Shown here piece after piece: positions 6,438 to 12,717 of a stretch of 26,322 bases of DNA (within the stretch, counting starts at the first letter, position 1; each line of letters begins with the position of its first letter). A program made the translations under genes and the position numbers. The notes beneath the pieces were generated by a model. That model saw nothing but the letters and a program-made list of their open reading frames with translations. It was not told the origin of the DNA and made no database searches. The DNA comes from a virus. Location: positions 1 through 26,322 of the IMG/VR virus record IMGVR_UViG_3300046028_000823; one strand, given 5' to 3'.

Positions 6438-7106
6438 CTAAAACGGAATTGAATCCGCATCCAGATCGTCTAAAGCAGCCTTGGCTTTAACCTGTGCAAC
6501 AGGCGCTGGCCCGATGTCGCCAAACGGATCATCCGCTGGCTTCTTGACTTCGACTGTATCGAAATCATCCATGCCGCCATCGCCAAATTTGGCATCTGTC
6601 ACTTGGACGGCATCCAACAGCAAGCTGATGCCACCAGCGCCATCTGGGTCAACCACAGCCACAGCCCAAGCCCGCACAGTGCCGACCGATCCGCCCCAGA
6701 AGTCTAGCTTAGTCATGGCCTGTTTTGCGCCGTCGATAACTGTTGGCGGTTCGTTTCGGTCGCCATTCTTTTTCGTGCCATTTCGCTTGGCGGTAAACTG
6801 GGTCAAGCCTGTCGGGTTTCCGTCTTTGTCTTTCAGCCGCCTCGCGCCGAACACTGTTTTAAACTCAGGCAACTTGGTGTTGCGTTGACGGCTGGCTGCG
6901 TAGTGTTCTTTCAGTTCAGCCACCAGTGCCTTCGCATCGACATCGGGCATATCGAAGGCCACAGACCACGCCGCGTTGCTGGCTGTCGGCGCACATGGTT
7001 CGCTGCGCTGGGTTGCAGTGTTGAAGCGGTATGTGCCGTTCAGCTTGGGAAATTGCAGTGTCACGTTTTTCGCCAAGACTTTCTTAAAGTCGCTAGTATC
7101 TGCCAT
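6438..7106 (-). CDS. Single-stranded DNA-binding protein (DUF2815-like)
   Basis: A 222-residue protein. The N-terminal part has LQFPKLNGTYRFN (residues 17-29) and alternating strands, as in phage DUF2815-type SSBs with an OB fold. The C-terminus (from about 178) is a flexible, acidic tail ending DDLDADSIPF, like the DDDIPF-type tails by which SSBs recruit partner proteins. It should coat single-stranded DNA during replication and recombination. The ATG at 7106 is preceded by GAGGAG about 6 nt upstream. It lies 25 nt after the RecE-like exonuclease gene and before the primase-helicase, a standard recombination/replication order. A single-strand annealing role is an alternative. Confidence 0.72.
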   Translation of the reverse strand: MADTSDFKKVLAKNVTLQFPKLNGTYRFNTATQRSEPCAPTASNAAWSVAFDMPDVDAKALVAELKEHYAASRQRNTKLPEFKTVFGARRLKDKDGNPTGLTQFTAKRNGTKKNGDRNEPPTVIDGAKQAMTKLDFWGGSVGTVRAWAVAVVDPDGAGGISLLLDAVQVTDAKFGDGGMDDFDTVEVKKPADDPFGDIGPAPVAQVKAKAALDDLDADSIPF

Positions 7107-7131
7107 TGGTGTTCTCCTCGTTGTGGCAGTT

Positions 7132-7938
7132 TCAAAAATCGGTAAATACGTCTTCTTCGGGTTGTGCGTTCTGCCAGCGGGGCAGATCGATCACGTTACA
7201 CAAAGGCCAGCCGCTTGGATAGTCATTGGCTGCTTCTGCATTGGCGATTTTGTGCAGCGTCTCCGTCACCTTCAGGTCGGCGGCTGCTAGATAATCTTCG
7301 GTCAGCGTATGGACGCAGACAGCGTGTGGTGCTTCCTTTTCGACGCAGATGAAATAGAACTCCATGCCATCGCCGCCAGTATGCAACCGCATGACGCGGC
7401 GGTAGAAAGATGCTTGCAGATCATATCCGTATTTACGCACATCACGCGGAAAGCCTTCTGGGCTGGCATCCTGCGTTGTCTTAATGTCAAACAGCATCCC
7501 GATGCTGGCGATAAAGCCATCAGGGCGACATTTTAGCTTTACGCCTGTCTGCGGATCGTCAACGAAAAAGCTACCTTCGGCGATCATGTCGGGGTATCTG
7601 AAGAACGCGCTGGCTGCTTGATGCTGATAGACAGCAGTTGCCATCGCCTGTGCCAGATCGAAGTCGCTTTCGGTTAACAGGGTCTTGCCGTCGATGTCAG
7701 CCGCCAGCTTCATTTCCTTCCAGCGATTGCCACGGCGGTCTTCGGGCCCACGCATTACCAAATCCTTGTCAGGTTCCAGCAACATGGCGTGAACCGCTGT
7801 GCCAAGGTCGAAGGCTGTGCTGGATTTGTAAACCTTGTTTTTCCAGTGTAGCAAAGACTTCAACGCAACGGCTTTGACATCGCTGCTGCTGATTTCGGGC
7901 CTTGCGTGGTATTCCTCGTTGGTCATATCAAGTCTCAT
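7132..7938 (-). CDS. RecE-like PD-(D/E)XK exonuclease
   Basis: A 268-residue nuclease of the RecE/YqaJ-like PD-(D/E)XK group. Motifs are GTAVHAMLL with His50, CRPDG with Asp140, FDIKTT with Asp151 and Lys153, and YDLQASFY with Tyr172 and Gln175. N-terminal YHARPEISSSDVK is typical of phage exonuclease VIII-like proteins (DUF3799 group). It is expected to resect double-stranded ends 5' to 3' for phage recombination, with the SSB-like or an annealing partner downstream. I chose the ATG at 7938 because it overlaps the TGA of the resolvase gene (ATGA) and has a GGGGGAAG Shine-Dalgarno; an ATG at 7950 is also in frame. Helicase-associated domains are absent, as usual for phage versions. Confidence 0.83.
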   Translation of the reverse strand: MRLDMTNEEYHARPEISSSDVKAVALKSLLHWKNKVYKSSTAFDLGTAVHAMLLEPDKDLVMRGPEDRRGNRWKEMKLAADIDGKTLLTESDFDLAQAMATAVYQHQAASAFFRYPDMIAEGSFFVDDPQTGVKLKCRPDGFIASIGMLFDIKTTQDASPEGFPRDVRKYGYDLQASFYRRVMRLHTGGDGMEFYFICVEKEAPHAVCVHTLTEDYLAAADLKVTETLHKIANAEAANDYPSGWPLCNVIDLPRWQNAQPEEDVFTDF

Positions 7939-8378
7939 TTCTTCCCCCATCCATAATAAGCAATTAGAGCCGCTTCGGCCCTTCCGTCATCCTTCACCCG
8001 CTGCCATTGGTCTGAGCAATCGGGGAAGTATTGGCTTGCCAACGCACGGCTGGCGTTCTTGTCGCTGGTCAGATGCATGGATTTCTTCCATGTTGACGGA
8101 TCGACTTCGAAGGTCGGGATGCCCGCAAAAAACAGGCAAGCCTTTAGTTCGCCGTATGCCTTGGCGATGGTCACAGCGTTCTTGATGCCGATCATGCGCG
8201 GGAAGAATGGCCTTTCAACCCATGCACATTTTACGACACCGATGTCGCTAATGAGTTGCCGCTTGGCATCCAGTGTCGCTGGCATATCGTGTGTCTTCAC
8301 CGACAACGCGCCATCGTAATCATCAATAACCGCGAATGCGCCTTGTTTTCCAAGGTCTATGCCGATCAGGCGGGTCAT
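7935..8378 (-). CDS. RuvC-like Holliday junction resolvase
   Basis: A 147-residue RNase H-fold nuclease. IGIDLGKQGAFAVID carries Asp8, WVERPFF carries Glu55, and the C-terminal KDDGRAEAALIAYYG carries Asp130/131 and Glu135, together matching the acidic set of RuvC. The DPSTWKK segment at 93-99 is also typical of phage RuvC-like proteins. It should resolve branched recombination or replication intermediates before packaging. Start and stop are both coupled by 4-nt overlaps to the flanking genes. Confidence 0.82.
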   Translation of the reverse strand: MTRLIGIDLGKQGAFAVIDDYDGALSVKTHDMPATLDAKRQLISDIGVVKCAWVERPFFPRMIGIKNAVTIAKAYGELKACLFFAGIPTFEVDPSTWKKSMHLTSDKNASRALASQYFPDCSDQWQRVKDDGRAEAALIAYYGWGKK

Positions 8379-8644
8379 ACATCACCCGATGCTATCTCAC
8401 CGCCACAGGCCAGATAGCCGCAGCCGTCGATCCACGAATCCATGTTGTCTGGGTTTGCCTTTATGCGGGCCAGCTTTAACAGGGTCATCATCACGGCAAC
8501 ATCACTGGCTGACACATCTGCATCCAGATGGGCTGACCAGTATGTGGCGATCAGGCTAAATCCGCGTTCAGCATCGCCATGCTGGGCAGCACGATCTTGG
8601 GTGACGTATCGCTTAGCCGTGTCCAAAATCTCAGAGCGGTTCAT
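8375..8644 (-). CDS. Phage protein, DUF6378-like (89 aa)
   Basis: An 89-residue helical protein. Features are an N-terminal ILDTAKRYVTQDRAAQHG, then FSLIATYWSAHL and ASDVAVMMTLLKLARIKANPDNMDSWIDG in part. This is the pattern of the DUF6378 family, which is common beside phage nucleotide or replication genes; by memory it resembles small MazG-like helical folds, but no activity is shown. The ATG at 8644 has GGAG 7 nt upstream and overlaps the end of the HTH gene by 14 nt. Its stop overlaps the resolvase start (ATGA). Confidence 0.68.
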   Translation of the reverse strand: MNRSEILDTAKRYVTQDRAAQHGDAERGFSLIATYWSAHLDADVSASDVAVMMTLLKLARIKANPDNMDSWIDGCGYLACGGEIASGDV

Positions 8645-8810
8645 TGAATTTCTCCACATATTTGGTCAGGGCGATCAACGTGCTTTCCTTGGGGTCTTGG
8701 TTGTCGTTGAAAATCCGCCACATGGTTGAGTAACTCATGCCGCAGAATCGCGCAGCATCGGCGATCTGGTTTGGGATGATCTTTTTCAGTTCATCGACAG
8801 TATAGATCAT
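8631..8810 (-). CDS. Cro/XRE-like helix-turn-helix regulator (59 aa)
   Basis: A 59-residue single-domain protein. QIADAARFCGMSYSTMWRIF (residues 15-34) followed by a TLIALTKYV helix matches an XRE/Cro-type helix-turn-helix with its following helices. I chose ATG at 8810 because AGGAG lies about 7 nt upstream; a GTG at 8819 is less well placed. It is the first gene of the leftward operon and faces the rightward operon across a region with two palindromic operators. It most likely binds these to control one or both early promoters. There is no sensor or dimerisation domain as in CI repressors. Confidence 0.75.
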   Translation of the reverse strand: MIYTVDELKKIIPNQIADAARFCGMSYSTMWRIFNDNQDPKESTLIALTKYVEKFNEPL

Positions 8811-8836
8811 GGGTTGCACTCCTATCGTGTCGGGCG

Positions 8837-8865
8837 ACCTTATGCGGCGGCGCAGATATGGTCAA
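8837..8865 (-). promoter_or_regulatory. Candidate leftward early promoter
   Basis: On the minus strand TTGACC (8865-8860) and TAAGGT (8842-8837) are separated by 17 nt, 27 nt upstream of the HTH gene start. The -10-like hexamer closely matches that of the opposing rightward promoter (TAAGTT). A second possible -35, TTGACG, lies inside operator O1 but has a poor -10. Confidence 0.45.
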
Positions 8866-8876
8866 CCGAAATTATT

Positions 8877-8888
8877 TGCGTCAACGCA
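8877..8888. promoter_or_regulatory. Operator O1
   Basis: TGCGTCAACGCA is a near-perfect palindrome (one mismatch). With the following TAA it matches operator O2 at 14 of 15 positions. It lies upstream of both divergent promoters, 34 nt centre to centre from O2, roughly three DNA helical turns. It is a probable binding site for the small HTH protein. Confidence 0.65.
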
Positions 8889-8899
8889 TAATTTTGTGC

Positions 8900-8928
8900 T
8901 TGACATAGTGTGCGTTAACGCATAAGTT
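8900..8928 (+). promoter_or_regulatory. Rightward early promoter
   Basis: TTGACA at 8900-8905 and TAAGTT at 8923-8928 are separated by exactly 17 nt, about 33 nt before the first plus-strand gene. The spacer contains operator O2, so a bound protein would block RNA polymerase directly. Confidence 0.65.
8911..8922. promoter_or_regulatory. Operator O2
   Basis: TGCGTTAACGCA is a perfect 12-bp palindrome placed between the -35 and -10 of the rightward promoter. This is the classical position for a repressor operator. The copy at 8877-8888 differs by one base. Confidence 0.7.
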
Positions 8929-8960
8929 GGTATCACGAACAAGCAAACAAGGAGACTGCA

Positions 8961-9173
8961 ATGACCATGCTTTCAAATATTCTCGCTAACGAACTCTTTA
9001 CATTGCGTGGACACACATACCGCGCAACGTCTGACGCTGTTAGCTTTGGCGGCACAATCCGTATCAAGGCTGTTCGCAGCAACGGGGCAATGCCGTCAGG
9101 TTGGGAACTTGCCGACATTATGGAATGGGATGACGTTCCTGTCACTAATTTTGGCCTCACTTGGCTGGTTTAA
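8961..9173 (+). CDS. First rightward early gene, unknown protein (70 aa)
   Basis: A 70-residue protein with no recognised family. It is probably a small beta-rich fold (HTYRATSDAVSF, TIRIKAV, and a hydrophobic C-terminus FGLTWLV). The ATG at 8961 has AAGGAG 6 nt upstream. It is the promoter-proximal gene of the operator-controlled transcript and is followed by a hairpin at 9190-9212, so it may be made at a higher level than the genes downstream. The position suggests an early regulator or host-directed protein, by inference only. Confidence 0.6.
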   Translation: MTMLSNILANELFTLRGHTYRATSDAVSFGGTIRIKAVRSNGAMPSGWELADIMEWDDVPVTNFGLTWLV

Positions 9174-9189
9174 AGCACAGCATTTATGA

Positions 9190-9212
9190 CCAGCCCCACG
9201 CAACGGGGCTGG
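9190..9212 (+). terminator. Hairpin after first rightward gene
   Basis: CCAGCCCC and GGGGCTGG form a perfect 8-bp GC-rich stem with a 7-nt loop, followed by CTTTA. The T tract is short, so it may act as a partial terminator or attenuator between the first gene and the rest of the rightward operon. Confidence 0.55.
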
Positions 9213-9239
9213 CTTTACCCTCAACCAAAGGAAAACCAA

Positions 9240-9335
9240 ATGCGTGAATTTCTTGAAGACCTGATTGGCTGCTTGTGCCTGTTTGCCCTTATCCCCAGCT
9301 TGTGGTTTCTGGGCTATGGCTTGGGGTGGCAGTGA
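9240..9335 (+). CDS. Small single-pass membrane peptide (31 aa)
   Basis: A 31-residue ORF from ATG at 9240 to TGA at 9333-9335. MREFLEDL is followed by a hydrophobic segment (about residues 9-28) with two Cys, ending WQ, as expected for one short membrane helix. AAGGAAAA upstream can serve as Shine-Dalgarno. Its stop overlaps the next start (TGATG), matching the coupling seen across this operon. I recall similar tiny membrane proteins in alphaproteobacterial phages, but no function. Confidence 0.55.
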   Translation: MREFLEDLIGCLCLFALIPSLWFLGYGLGWQ

Positions 9336-9568
9336 TGGAAACCAGCTATCAAGCCATGCTGGACCGCTACACAGTGGCTGATTGGAATGCGGTCATTGCC
9401 CTGCATCGCGCCGACATAGTGCGCCTACAAGCCCGCTACGGCACACAGACATCCATCGCGTGGGTTTGCGAGGAAATAGACACCCTGCGCTATAGGATTC
9501 AACAGGGTGAACAACGTAAGGCCAAGCTAATCGCGCTGGCAAATGGAGACGATAATGCAGACCTCTGA
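9335..9568 (+). CDS. Unknown small helical protein (77 aa)
   Basis: A 77-residue, mostly helical protein with a possible coiled coil (residues about 20-70: LHRADIVRLQARYG and EEIDTLRYRIQQGEQRK). No family is recognised. The ATG at 9335 shares a base with the preceding TGA (TGATG). Its last 14 nt overlap the next gene. Confidence 0.55.
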   Translation: METSYQAMLDRYTVADWNAVIALHRADIVRLQARYGTQTSIAWVCEEIDTLRYRIQQGEQRKAKLIALANGDDNADL

Positions 9569-9986
9569 GATTATGGTTATCAATCGGCTGGATACCAGCA
9601 CGGCCTTCGCAGCGACAGTTGACGGCAATCAATCCGTGTTTATCCCAGCCAAAGTTGCATCCAGCTTGGATATTCAGGTTGGCGAACGCTTCAATGCCAT
9701 CTTGATCGAAAACACAACGCATCCCGAAAAGACGCCTTGGATGGCGATCCGCATCATTCGGATTGATCCATTGCAGCAAGCACAGGTGCAGGATGATTTG
9801 GCTAGGATGATATTGGCAGACCTGATCGAAGGCGGTCGGGCCACTGTCGAAGATGTGGCTGAAAGCGTTGGCAAGCCTGTGACGATTGTTGTTGCCAAGA
9901 TGCAGGAAATGGCGCGGGGCGGCATGATCAAGCGGCGGACGTTTTACGCCATCGACGAAGCTGATTTTTATGATGGCGACGAATGA
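9555..9986 (+). CDS. Winged-helix-type regulatory protein (143 aa)
   Basis: A 143-residue two-part protein. Residues 1-70 are strand-rich (TAFAATVDGNQSVFIPAKV, then VGERFNAILIEN and WMAIRIIRI), reminiscent of a small OB-like barrel. Residues 80-135 look like a winged helix: two helices (RMILADLIEGG, TVEDVAESVG), then PVTIVVAKMQEMARGG and the wing MIKRRTFYAID. The C-terminus is acidic. It is a likely early transcription or translation regulator. The ATG at 9555 has GGAG 6 nt upstream, better than the ATG at 9543. Its stop overlaps the next start (ATGA). Confidence 0.6.
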   Translation: MQTSEIMVINRLDTSTAFAATVDGNQSVFIPAKVASSLDIQVGERFNAILIENTTHPEKTPWMAIRIIRIDPLQQAQVQDDLARMILADLIEGGRATVEDVAESVGKPVTIVVAKMQEMARGGMIKRRTFYAIDEADFYDGDE

Positions 9987-10159
9987 CAGCCCGATACGGA
10001 AACCGAACCATCATCAAGATGTTCAACCAGATCAACGCGCTTCGCAAAGCAATCCGCAGCGAAGGCACACCAGCGATCCAAGAGGCTTGGGATAAGGTCG
10101 AAGAACATATCGACTTTATTTACGCAGAGCAAAAAGCAGAGGCAAAGAATGCTGATTAA
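9983..10159 (+). CDS. Unknown small helical protein (58 aa)
   Basis: A 58-residue helical, charged protein (MTARYGNRTIIKMFNQINAL to QKAEAKNAD). No family is recognised. The ATG at 9983 overlaps the upstream TGA (ATGA), and the stop lies 11 nt inside the next gene, so it sits neatly in the coupled series. It could be a small DNA-mimic or adaptor, but nothing specific supports that. Confidence 0.5.
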   Translation: MTARYGNRTIIKMFNQINALRKAIRSEGTPAIQEAWDKVEEHIDFIYAEQKAEAKNAD

Positions 10160-10451
10160 AATTAGAGGCGTGACATACCCCAATGCGAGAGTGGCGGCAG
10201 AGGCACACAATGTGAAAATTGATGCCATCTATTCGGCACTCAATCGCGGCAAGATTGACGCCGTTGGCACGGGCAAATGCCGAAAGAGGAAGATCACCCT
10301 AAACGGCTTTACCTTCCCGTCGATTTCCGCTGCCAGCGTGGCCTTGGGCTTCGGTCGGACGTATCTGGGCAAGGCTTTGGTCAACGGCAGCGAAATCAGC
10401 CAAAAGCGGGTGGCAAACGCAATCAAGGTTTATGCGGAGAAAATGGAATGA
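10149..10451 (+). CDS. Protein of two NUMOD1-like DNA-binding repeats (100 aa)
   Basis: A 100-residue protein with two copies of the same helical motif. Copy 1 is at 6-36 (GVTYPNARVAAEAHNVKIDA, then ALNRG), and copy 2 is at 53-81 (GFTFPSISAASVALGFGRTY, then ALVNG). The pattern G-x-T-[YF]-P-x-[IA]-x-A-A-x-x-x-x, a turn, then I/L-x-x-AL-x-x-G is that of NUMOD1-type modules, which bind DNA in homing endonucleases. No nuclease domain (GIY-YIG or HNH) is attached. The product should bind DNA and may be a regulator derived from a homing enzyme. Start overlaps the upstream gene by 11 nt; the stop overlaps the next start (ATGA). Confidence 0.6.
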   Translation: MLIKIRGVTYPNARVAAEAHNVKIDAIYSALNRGKIDAVGTGKCRKRKITLNGFTFPSISAASVALGFGRTYLGKALVNGSEISQKRVANAIKVYAEKME

Positions 10452-10768
10452 GTGACGATCTGATCAAGCGCGATAATGCGCTGAATGCCTGTGTATTGCG
10501 CGAAGACAATCCGCCAACTGAAATGCAACTAAGTCTACGCAATGTTATCAGCGCCCTGCCCGCTGTGCCGACCCACCGTTATGCTGGAGAAAGCGAAGCC
10601 TCTGTGTATGACCGCAAAGGGTTCCCGCCCATTGAGATTGTCAATGACCCCGCCGCTATTCGTGAGGCTGCATTGAAGGCTGCGTTGGCTGAACTGGAGG
10701 GAGAGCCTCTTGGCGCTGAGTTTGAGGCGGTGTGGGACGCCAACAAAGAGGGGTTGTATGAGCCATGA
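10448..10768 (+). CDS. Unknown phage protein (106 aa)
   Basis: A 106-residue protein. The N-terminus (MSDDLIKRDNALNACVLR, then RNVISALPAVPTHRY) matches a small phage family I recall with an I-x-A-L-P-A-V motif. The C-terminal half is acidic and helical (REAALKAALAELEGEP). The start at 10448 overlaps the previous stop (ATGA), with GGAG about 8 nt upstream. The LAELEG segment is encoded by a DNA stretch closely related to repeats at the ends of the next two genes. Confidence 0.6.
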   Translation: MSDDLIKRDNALNACVLREDNPPTEMQLSLRNVISALPAVPTHRYAGESEASVYDRKGFPPIEIVNDPAAIREAALKAALAELEGEPLGAEFEAVWDANKEGLYEP

Positions 10769-10953
10769 GTGAAGTCCGGCGCAAGCCTATTAAAACAGAA
10801 GACACAGATAGCAACCCTGTCATCACCTTCACCGAAGACCACACTATTCGCGACATCATTCGCTATTTGCTGTCAACAGGCGTGGACGCAGAGGAACTGA
10901 TTTACCACATCAACGATCCAGAGTTGCTGGCTGAACTGGAGGGGAAAGAATGA
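10765..10953 (+). CDS. Unknown small acidic protein (62 aa)
   Basis: A 62-residue acidic protein: a flexible charged N-terminus (MSEVRRKPIKTEDTDSNP), a strand (VITFTEDH), then two helices (TIRDIIRYLLSTGVDAEELI and PELLAELEGKE). No family is recognised. The start is coupled to the previous stop (ATGA). The C-terminal LLAELEG is encoded by the 10926-10946 repeat, which also supplies the GGAGG Shine-Dalgarno for the following gene. Confidence 0.55.
   Translation: MSEVRRKPIKTEDTDSNPVITFTEDHTIRDIIRYLLSTGVDAEELIYHINDPELLAELEGKE
10926..10946 (+). repeat. Gene-junction repeat, copy A
   Basis: A 21-nt stretch (GCTGGCTGAACTGG then AGGGGAA) is identical to 11162-11182 and closely related to 10685-10702. 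It encodes the C-terminal LAELEG of one gene and carries the GGAGG Shine-Dalgarno for the next. Confidence 0.8.
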
Positions 10954-11189
10954 GCAAAACAATTAAGGAACTGGAAGCAGACGTTGCGCTTGCTTACGCA
11001 GAACACAAAGCAGCGTTTTCTGATACCGCTGGCGAACTCCTTGCAGCACTGTGCGTCAACGATGAATATGCGCCATCAGATCGTGCTTATCGCGCTGCCT
11101 CAAAATATGTTTCCGCGTGGGCGGCACTTGAGAAAGCGTATAGCGAACGCCGCGCCGCTGTGCTGGCTGAACTGGAGGGGAACAAATGA
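10950..11189 (+). CDS. Unknown helical protein (79 aa)
   Basis: A 79-residue, Ala-rich helical protein with a probable helical hairpin (IKELEADVALAYAEHKAAF, then AASKYVSAWAALEKAYSERR). No family is recognised. GGAGGGG lies about 7 nt upstream of the ATG at 10950, which also overlaps the previous TGA. The C-terminal VLAELEGNK is encoded by the 11162-11182 repeat. Confidence 0.55.
   Translation: MSKTIKELEADVALAYAEHKAAFSDTAGELLAALCVNDEYAPSDRAYRAASKYVSAWAALEKAYSERRAAVLAELEGNK
11162..11182 (+). repeat. Gene-junction repeat, copy B
   Basis: Perfect 21-nt match to 10926-10946, in the same position relative to the gene end and the next Shine-Dalgarno. Confidence 0.8.
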
Positions 11190-11392
11190 AACTACTTGCC
11201 ATCCTACTCATCACATGGATTGACGGCTCTCAGTCTGGTTACAATGTGCCAACCTATATGACTTGCGGCGATTTGATGGATGAAGCCATAGCCTTAGCCC
11301 GTGAGCATGAAATGCGCTACTCAGTTATGCGCTGTATTTACACGGATCAGATAGTTGTATCGCCAAGACCACCCAAGCGTCCAGTGAGTTAA
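11186..11392 (+). CDS. Unknown small protein with hydrophobic N-terminus (68 aa)
   Basis: A 68-residue protein. The N-terminus MKLLAILLITWIDGSQSG is hydrophobic and could be a short signal-like or peripheral segment. Two Cys follow (MTCGDLMDEA near 26 and MRCIYTDQ near 50), reminiscent of small phage proteins in which a Cys pair forms a disulphide after export. The C-terminus is Pro/Arg-rich. GGAGGGG is upstream. It is the last gene before the bidirectional terminator. Confidence 0.55.
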   Translation: MKLLAILLITWIDGSQSGYNVPTYMTCGDLMDEAIALAREHEMRYSVMRCIYTDQIVVSPRPPKRPVS

Positions 11393-11399
11393 AAAGCAG

Positions 11400-11425
11400 A
11401 AGGCCGAAGGTTGCCCTTCGGCCTT
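11400..11425. terminator. Bidirectional terminator between convergent operons
   Basis: AAGGCCGAAGG and CCTTCGGCCTT form a perfect 11-bp stem with a TTGC loop. The plus-strand side is followed by CCTTGTTTCT, and the minus-strand side by CTGCTTTTTAAC. It lies 7 nt after the last rightward gene and 16 nt after the end of the endolysin gene, so it terminates both. Confidence 0.88.
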
Positions 11426-11441
11426 CCTTGTTTCTGGGCGA

Positions 11442-12278
11442 TCATGCAAGCAGTTTAGCCAGCGTCTTCGGCCCAGCAACACCATCAGCAGCCAGCCCGT
11501 TGGCTGTTTGCCACTTTTTCAATGCAGCCTCTGTGGCAGGGCCAAACGATCCGTCAGCTTCCAAGCCAAGTTCAGCTTGCATCCGCTTGACGTTCTCGCC
11601 CGTGGAGCCTTTTTTAAGCACACCAGCGATTGATGCCGCATTGGTAATAGGTGCGGGAACAGCCCCGCCAAGGACCGCCAGCGCAGCCTCATAGTGTTTG
11701 CGCCGATCCTCTAGGCCAATCGTCCCGCCATTGACCAGCTTGGTCATCTTTACGATGTCGTTGGCATCACAAGCTGCATTGAGGTTGCGGCTGTTCCAAT
11801 ACCAGCAAGCCGACTCTAACGCGCCTTTCTTGGTTATCACATATTCGATTACATCAATTGCCATCATGCCAATCGTCAGACCAAAGGCCGTGTAATTGTC
11901 GCGGCCTGTTAGCTGGACCACACCGCGCCCACGGAAACGATAACCATCGCCAGAGGCTGTATCACCATTACCCATGCGGCTGGCATAGATCACATTGGCA
12001 ATCTTTTCAGGCTGCTTTGCGTAGTCGGCGGCATTGCGTCCAGACTTGGAAAAATACTTGCTGAACAGCTTTTCCAGCGTTTCGGCGCGATAATTCAGGT
12101 TCTCCGACAGCACAGTGAAGTTCATGCTTTCGTGACCACATTGGGCAAAGAAACCAGCAATCCGATTTGGGGTGTTGATTTCATATTTGGGCAGGATTTC
12201 CATTGCCGCATCAGCCCATGCCGCCGCTTCTGCATTGCCATGCAACAGGTGGATGATTTTGTCTTTGGTCAGGGTCAT
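11442..12278 (-). CDS. Endolysin: GH19 chitinase-like lysozyme with peptidoglycan-binding domain
   Basis: A 278-residue endolysin. Residues about 10-205 are a GH19-type lysozyme: GFFAQCGHES at 42-51 gives catalytic Glu50, NLNYRAE is at 61-66, and the family loop GYRFRGRGVVQLTGRDNY is at 112-129. Residues about 217-278 form a Peptidoglycan-binding-1 domain (LKKGSTGENVKRMQ, then GSFGPATEAALKKWQ). It should cleave the peptidoglycan glycan chain at the end of infection. The ATG at 12278 overlaps the stop of the upstream 60-codon gene (ATGA); longer in-frame starts read through that gene and are rejected. There is no signal peptide, so export should need a holin. Confidence 0.92.
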   Translation of the reverse strand: MTLTKDKIIHLLHGNAEAAAWADAAMEILPKYEINTPNRIAGFFAQCGHESMNFTVLSENLNYRAETLEKLFSKYFSKSGRNAADYAKQPEKIANVIYASRMGNGDTASGDGYRFRGRGVVQLTGRDNYTAFGLTIGMMAIDVIEYVITKKGALESACWYWNSRNLNAACDANDIVKMTKLVNGGTIGLEDRRKHYEAALAVLGGAVPAPITNAASIAGVLKKGSTGENVKRMQAELGLEADGSFGPATEAALKKWQTANGLAADGVAGPKTLAKLLA

Positions 12279-12457
12279 GTTTTCTTCTTTCCAATGTTTT
12301 TGGCAACAGCGCCGATCACATCGGTCACATCGCCCGTGACGGCGGTTTTGATAAGCCCTTCCACTTGCGGCGGCAAATCCACCTTGTCCAGCACCGCATC
12401 CGCGATCTTGCCTTTGATCTTTTTGCCAATCAGCGCACCTACCAGTTTCCCAATCAT
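12275..12457 (-). CDS. Small basic amphipathic protein of lysis region (60 aa)
   Basis: A 60-residue Lys- and Gly-rich protein: MIGKLVGALIGKKIKGKIAD forms an amphipathic, membrane-active-looking helix, followed by VEGLIKTAVTGDVTDVIG and ending NIGKKKT. It is directly coupled to the endolysin gene downstream and the probable holin gene upstream (ATGA both sides), with AGGAG as Shine-Dalgarno. A role in lysis timing or membrane disruption is suggested by position and composition only. Confidence 0.55.
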   Translation of the reverse strand: MIGKLVGALIGKKIKGKIADAVLDKVDLPPQVEGLIKTAVTGDVTDVIGAVAKNIGKKKT

Positions 12458-12717
12458 TCTGATTTCTCCTCAACTTCGGGTTTGCGGTTGTTGCCAGCAG
12501 CCATCACGCCACCAAGTGCGCCCACGATAAAGCTGGCAATGGGTGTCAGCAGTTCAAAGAACTTGCGGTCATTCTCGCTGCTTTCACCCATCGGCTGGGT
12601 GACAAAAACCAGCGAATAGAGAATGGTGAAAATTGTTCCAGCAAGGATGACAACCAAGGCGCAGCCGATGAAATAGCGCAGCTTGGCTTCCAGTTCGTCA
12701 GGATCATTTTTAGCCAT
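12454..12717 (-). CDS. Probable holin, two membrane segments (87 aa)
   Basis: An 87-residue membrane protein with two hydrophobic segments, about 16-38 (FIGCALVVILAGTIFTILY) and 56-75 (LLTPIASFIVGALGGVMAAG), and charged N- and C-termini. This is the layout of class II holins with both ends in the cytoplasm. It lies one gene upstream of the signal-less endolysin. The ATG at 12717 has TAGGAG 7 nt upstream and overlaps the previous gene by 8 nt. Other small membrane proteins nearby could be the true holin. Confidence 0.6.
   Translation of the reverse strand: MAKNDPDELEAKLRYFIGCALVVILAGTIFTILYSLVFVTQPMGESSENDRKFFELLTPIASFIVGALGGVMAAGNNRKPEVEEKSE

Noticed and set aside
11052-11063. Operator-like TGCGTCAACGAT inside a plus-strand gene
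   Set aside because: It matches the operators in only part, is not palindromic at its 3' end and lies within coding sequence away from any promoter.
12278-12473. N-terminal extension of the endolysin frame by 65 codons
   Set aside because: The extension is Arg/Cys-rich and overlaps the 60-aa gene; the ATG at 12278 with an ATGA junction fits better.
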